NCBI GenBank assembly: GCA_028456385.1
Contig: JALNQF010000879.1
Location: forward strand, 1 to 11,924
DNA length: 11,924 bases
Source of the DNA: Ophiosphaerella korrae
Taxonomy: Eukaryota; Ascomycota; Dothideomycetes; Pleosporales; Phaeosphaeriaceae
Reading direction: 5' to 3'
Part shown: positions 8,490-11,924 of the stretch, one piece after another
Layout: every line of letters starts with the position of its first letter
How positions within the stretch are numbered: the stretch's first letter is position 1
Made by a program: the position numbers and the translations under genes
Notes under the pieces: model-generated
Database searches by the model: none
Told to the model about the DNA's origin: nothing
What the model saw: only the letters and a program-made list of their open reading frames with translations

Positions 8490-9135
8490 AAGAAATACTA
8501 AAAACTACTAAAGAAGTCTTAGCCTTTCTAGGCTATACTAGATTCCTTTAGTACTTTATTAAAGATTACTTAAGCTTTACTTTACTACTTACTAAGTTAA
8601 TAAAGTCTAAAGTTATTACTAAACTTACTAAAAGAAATAAGCTACTTCTTTAAAAGACTTAGTATAAGCTTTTTATAATTACTTAAGAATATATAAATAC
8701 TTTTAATAAATTAAAAGCTACTTTTTAGCTAAAAGTAGTTTTACTTTACTTTAACTCTTTAAAACTAATCTATATCTAAACTAATACTTCTAGGTAGGCC
8801 TTAGGTAGAGTAATAAGCTAACTAAACTAAGATAGAATCTAATAGCTAGTTAGCTTCTTCTTAAAAAAATACACTCTAGTAGAATATAATTATAATATCT
8901 ATAACCTAGAGCTTATAGCTATAATCTAAGTATTTAAAGAATAAAAACTAAAGCTTATAAGTAGTCTATATATAATTTATATTATAATAGACTACTATAA
9001 TTTAGAAACCTTTATAATAACTAAAAAGCTTAATTACTACTAAGTATACTAGTTATTATTCTTATCTTAATTTAATTTCTATATTAAATATATACCTAGT
9101 AATATAAATAAAGTTATAGATACCCTAAGCTACTA
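8490..9135 (+). other. RT connection and RNase H domain of element 2
   Basis: Starts with K-E-V-L-A-F-L-G-Y-T-R-F-L-stop-Y-F (about 8,510-8,555), the connection motif V-x-x-F-L-G-x-x-x-F-Y-R-R-F. RNase H follows with T-N-T-S-R (8,780-8,794), where T-D-A-S is expected and the Asp is now AAT (8,783). Next come V-E-Y-N-Y-N-I-Y-N-L-E-L-I-A-I-I near 8,880-8,925 and a closing P-S-N-I-N-K-V-I-D-T-L-S segment near 9,101-9,134 (the G-K-x-N-x-x-A-D-A-L-S-R tail). Role as in other LTR elements: hydrolysis of RNA in the RNA-DNA hybrid. Confidence 0.9.
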
Positions 9136-9685
9136 ACTATAAGACTACTCTATAGATAATTCTAATCTATAAGTATTAGGAGCTAACTAAATTATCTTAA
9201 GCTCTTAAGTCTTAGCCCTAGGCGTAAAACCTACGCTAGATATAGTAATTTACGCTCTAAGCCTTGTAGACCTATAAAAGCTAGATAGATTTACGCTAGA
9301 ATAAGCTACTATAGTATATACCTACCTTTACTATATTATAAGAATAAAACTAAAATTAGTAAACTTACTAGAAGATTTTCTACTACTCTATAATAAAGAA
9401 CTAGACCTAGAACTTTTACTATATATTATTAACTTACGCCTAAAAAAAAAATTACTAGATATAGTATACTTAGAAGACTATATAGCTTAAGCTATATTTA
9501 CTACTATAGATAGTAGATAATAAAAACTATTAAAAGCTTTCTATAAAGTAAAATACTACTTTTTATATACTAATATTAGCTCTACTAGATTAAAGAAAGA
9601 AAAGTACTTTTAGGTTAATAAAACGCGTTTATATATCTTTCTAAACGCCTATTTATACTACTAAATCTTTAATTTATACTATAAC

Positions 9686-10190
9686 TATTAGTTAGTAAGC
9701 TATAAAGAACTTTATAGTACGCTATATCTAATATATAAGTACTATTATTAGCCTAAGATACTTTAAGCTATTAAGTAATTTTATAATATATATTTAATCT
9801 ACTACTATATAAAGAACTTATAAGATAGTAAACTTAGTTACTTCTAACCTATACTAATTCTCTACGTACCTTAAACTAATATCTTAGTAGACTATATCTA
9901 AACCTTACTAACTAGTAAAAATAGTAGCTAGATTTATAAATATATCTTAGTAATTTACTACTACTTTATAAAAAGATACTATTTCTTTTCTTATAAGTCT
10001 TTAAAACTTAAAGAAGCTACCTAATATTTTATATCTATTTTTAAGCTTTATAGAGTCTTAATAAATATTATATCTAATAGAGAGATAACTTTTATTAGCT
10101 AATTTTAGTACTATATATATAAACGCCTCTATATTATATAAAAGCTCTTAACTACATACTACTTAGAAACTAATAGCTAAACTAAGTAAG
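9686..10190 (+). other. Integrase (zinc domain and DDE core) of element 2
   Basis: The zinc domain appears as Tyr codons with HX4H spacing at 9,686 and 9,701 and CX2C spacing at 9,791 and 9,800, with Y-Y-Y-stop-P in between (normally Y-Y-W-P). In the core, the first Asp is GAC at 9,890 (V-D-Y-I), the second is now Asn (AAT at 10,076, in I-S-N-R-E), and the Glu is now Lys (AAG at 10,184, in the former T-D-G-Q-T-E-R motif). Spacings are 61 and 35 residues, matching DX35E. Two of three catalytic residues are lost, both by the TpG-to-TpA change. Confidence 0.93.
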
Positions 10191-10822
10191 TAAATTAAGC
10201 TCTAGAAATCTTTTTAAAGTAATATATTAACTATATATAAGATAACTAGGTAGCCTAGCTATATATAGCTAAGTTCTAGGTAAATAATACTATTAATATA
10301 TCTATTAGGATAACTCTATTTTTTATAGATCTAGGGTATTACTTCTATAGTAGTATATACTCTAGTAAAAATAATAAAGATTAACTAAACCTAGCCTAAT
10401 ATAACTAATATATATAAGCTAATAAGTTACTTAATACTTATAGTAACTTAGTAACTTACTTTAAAGAAAAAATACTCTAGGTATAATAAAAGTAAGTAGC
10501 TTAAGCTAATACCTCTCGCTAAAGTAGACTAGTATATAAAGTTAGTAACTAAGCTTATATTAGTATAGCTAATTAGAGAACTACTTAGCTAACTCTAAAA
10601 TTAGACTACTAATAAGTAAGCTTATACCCTATTAAAAGAGTTATCTATAATAGTAGAGTATATAAGCTAGTACTACTCTAAGAGATACTAAGTAAAAGTA
10701 TATTCTTAGTTTTCTCTCTAAAACTTCTACGCCCTAGGAATTAAAAGCTCTTACTAGATTAAGACTTACTATAGCTAATTTCTATTATTATTACTAATAA
10801 AGAAACTAGTAGTATATATAAA

Positions 10823-10993
10823 GAATACCTAGTAGAAGCTATCTTAGACGTATACTTTAAAGAGTATAAAAAATATATAGAATAATATTACTTAGTTTAC
10901 TAGACTAGCTATAATAAACTTATATAGGAGCTAGTAAAAGAATTTATAAAATATAAAGCTACCTTTAACTTTTACTAAAACTACTTAGAGAAA
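10823..10993 (+). other. Chromodomain at the pol C-terminus of element 2
   Basis: The frame reads E-Y-L-V-E-A-I-L-D (10,823-10,849), then Y-Y-L-V-Y-stop-T-S-Y (10,886-10,912), then stop-E-L-V-K-E-F-I near 10,925. These match V-E-x-I-L-D, Y-L-V-H/K-W-x-G-Y and W-E-P of integrase-linked CHROMO domains, with His to Tyr, Trp to stop, Gly to Ser and Pro to Leu. It makes this element a chromovirus too. The end of the domain lies in the segment duplicated downstream at 11,208. Confidence 0.88.
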
Positions 10994-11345
10994 GCTAAAC
11001 TACTAACTTTACGTATACTTAAAAAATAAAGCTCTAATAAAGACGTAACCTATTAAAGTATTTTAACTTACTAATAGGTATAAAAAAGCCTCTCTAAAGT
11101 ATAATTACTACTTTTAGCCTTTACTAGAACTATCTAAATAAGCCTAAAATTATTAATAAGTATAAAAAAAAAAAAAAAAAAAAAGCTTCTTATAAGGCGT
11201 AAGCGCTACCTTTAACCTTTACTAGAACTACTTAGAAAAGCCTAAAATACTAACTATATACCTAAAATAGAGCCTAATAAAGACGTAACCTAGTAGAGTA
11301 CTTTAGCTATTAGTAAGTATAAAAAGGCTTTCTAAAGTGTAATTA
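10961..11345 (+). repeat. Tandem duplication of the 3' coding end of element 2, three diverged copies
   Basis: Copy A spans 10,961-11,107 and copy C 11,208-11,345. Both contain ACCTTTAAC, a TACTTAGA-type segment, the shared TAATAAAGACGTAACC, and end in TATAATTA (A) or TGTAATTA (C). Offsets are 247 bases at the start and 240 at the end. Copy B (11,118-11,190) shares CCTTTACTAGAACTA and AAGCCTAAAAT with C at a constant offset of 98, then jumps to the TAAGTATAAAA near its end, so it looks like an internally deleted copy. Copy C still reads as the end of the chromodomain plus tail, in another frame. The copies differ at many sites, so they were distinct when RIP acted or diverged since. Confidence 0.85.
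11164..11184 (+). repeat. A21 homopolymer
   Basis: Twenty-one consecutive A, by far the longest homopolymer in the window, inside the deleted copy B just before GCTTCT. Copies A and C have only six and five A at the matching place (TATAAAAAAGCC and TATAAAAAGGC), so this is most simply slippage expansion of that short run. A poly(A) tail from a retroposed RNA is less likely, because similar sequence continues on both sides. Confidence 0.9.
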
Positions 11346-11500
11346 GAAAACTTTACTACTAGCTAAAGCTAAATTATAGTATAAAAATAGTAGAAATAGT
11401 TTACTTTAGCTAGTAAGCGTAAGACTCTTTTTAGGTTAGGGCTTACTCTTACTACTATAGCTATAACTACTACGCTCTCTTATAACTAGTTATATATAGG

Positions 11501-11508
11501 TCTAGTTT
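11501..11508 (+). promoter_or_regulatory. TATA-like box in candidate LTR
   Basis: TATATATA preceded by a stretch somewhat richer in C (CTACTACGCTCTCT, 11,468-11,481), about 165 bases into the candidate LTR, where a U3 promoter would be expected. In DNA this rich in TA such strings occur often, and RIP itself creates TATA from CACA or TGTG, so the call rests on position only. Confidence 0.2.
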
Positions 11509-11908
11509 ACTATTATAGAATTTATAACTAGCTACTAAATTCCTAGCTAAGGCTACTCTATACTACTTACCTCTTAATACTTATAAATATTAGGCTTACT
11601 AGGTCTTCTATATTAATAAACTTACTTATTATAAAGCTTATATCTATAGTAAGTACTTATATAGAGATCTAGTACTATTAAGTTACTTAGTAGTATTAAC
11701 TTTACTTTCTTTTATACTATATATAAATACTTTTAAGTTTAATTTTATTAGTATAGAGTAAAAGTAGTAGAAAAGAGTTTATAGTTAATACGTTTTATAT
11801 ATAGAAGTTATATAAGTCTTAATTTTATACTAAAATTAGTAAAAACTTTAGCTCTATACTCTATAAATAACGATTTTAACTCTAAAAATAGTTAACTTCT
11901 TTAACTCT

Positions 11909-11924
11909 AGCTACTACTACTACT
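11909..11924 (+). repeat. Short CTA trinucleotide repeat at window end
   Basis: The window ends in five consecutive CTA/ACT units. They may derive from a CCA or CAN repeat converted by RIP. The repeat probably continues past the window. Confidence 0.6.

Larger units (their letters stand above)
6962..11029 (+). pseudogene. pol polyprotein of chromovirus 2 (RIP-degraded)
   Basis: A single frame of about 1,356 codons with no indel that I could detect, broken by many TAA/TAG codons at Gln/Trp positions. In order: protease active site at 7,061; second protease motif near 7,280-7,300; spacer; RT from about 7,800 with the active-site box at 8,282; RNase H from about 8,700; integrase zinc domain at 9,686-9,802; integrase core at 9,887-10,190; C-terminal chromodomain at 10,823-10,990. 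Damage to active sites is heavier than in element 1: the catalytic Asp codons of protease, RT, RNase H and integrase have become AAT and the integrase Glu has become AAG. The true start is unknown, because the gag/pol junction is not resolved. The TAA at 11,027 may be a mutated Gln codon, since similar text continues beyond it. Confidence 0.92.
6600..11924 (+). mobile_element. Ty3/Gypsy chromovirus 2, RIP-inactivated, 5' end unclear
   Basis: A second Gypsy element in the same orientation but of another lineage: its RT, integrase and linker sequences differ throughout from element 1, and its coding strand is pyrimidine-rich instead of purine-rich. Protease, RT, RNase H, integrase and chromodomain are all present in one frame (6,962-11,029). 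No complete gag and no 5' LTR could be found. A candidate 3' LTR starts at 11,338 and leaves the window. The pol region resembles the large ascomycete Gypsy family with an extended spacer between protease and RT. The 5' boundary given is a guess. Confidence 0.88.
11338..11924 (+). repeat. Candidate 3' LTR of element 2, incomplete
   Basis: After pol the sequence passes GTATAAAAAGGCTTTCTAAAG (11,317-11,337), which has a purine-rich part, and then TGTAATTAG, which fits the TGTAA start common to Gypsy LTRs. This TG is one of only five TpG left in the window. The following 587 bases have no protein-like frame. They contain a TATA-like TATATATA at 11,501-11,508 and end in a CTA repeat. No matching 5' LTR exists in the window and the 3' end is not reached, so the boundary is unproven. 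Confidence 0.42.

Noticed and set aside
11164..11184. Poly(A) tail of a LINE or processed pseudogene
   Set aside because: The same sequence family continues on both sides of the run, and the sister copies have a short A-run at the matching position, so slippage is simpler.
11515..11555. Short inverted repeat (GAATTTA...TAAATTC, about 11,519-11,543)
   Set aside because: A seven-base stem is expected often by chance in DNA of this composition.
1..11924. An AT-rich bacterial, plasmid or organellar genome
   Set aside because: The AT content comes from loss of CpA/TpG specifically, stops fall at Gln/Trp codons of Gypsy proteins, and chromodomains are eukaryotic. A natural AT-rich genome would keep CA and TG.

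Overview
The window is a graveyard of retrotransposons from what is most likely a filamentous ascomycete (Pezizomycotina). It is very AT-rich and almost free of the dinucleotides CpA and TpG: reading every line I find only about 21 CA and 5 TG in 11,924 bases, while CT, CC, AC and some CG remain. That is the signature of repeat-induced point mutation (RIP, C-to-T in CpA on either strand). Gln codons have become TAA/TAG, Trp has become TAG, Cys and His have become Tyr, and many Asp have become Asn. No protein-coding gene is intact, and I see no tRNA, rRNA, CRISPR array or host gene.

Layout. (1) 1 to about 5,570: a Ty3/Gypsy chromovirus, + strand, 5'-truncated by the window edge. Gag, two CCHC knuckles, protease, RT, RNase H and integrase run in one reading frame without a detected indel. 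A single frame slip near 5,090-5,100 then precedes a C-terminal chromodomain. (2) About 5,520-6,600: a spacer with no recognisable retroelement domain. It holds a coiled-coil-like degraded reading frame on the - strand (5,519-5,824), a second degraded frame on the + strand (5,941-6,291), and a tandem pair of palindromes (6,294-6,388). (3) About 6,600-11,030: a second Gypsy chromovirus of a different lineage, also + strand, with protease, RT, RNase H, integrase and chromodomain in one frame. No recognisable CCHC gag precedes it. (4) 10,961-11,345: a diverged tandem duplication of the end of the second pol, with a deleted third copy and an A21 run. (5) 11,338 to the end: a candidate 3' LTR that begins TGTAATTA and leaves the window unfinished.

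Both elements are dead. In life they would have encoded Gag for particle assembly, a protease to process it, RT/RNase H to copy the RNA, and an integrase whose chromodomain directs insertion into heterochromatin. Adjacent chromoviruses with saturated RIP suggest an AT-rich heterochromatic block, perhaps pericentromeric, but the sequence alone cannot show chromosomal position. I found no new biological system. The items most worth checking are the unexplained minus-strand frame, the palindrome pair, the context bias of the surviving CpA sites, and the repeated 3' end of element 2.
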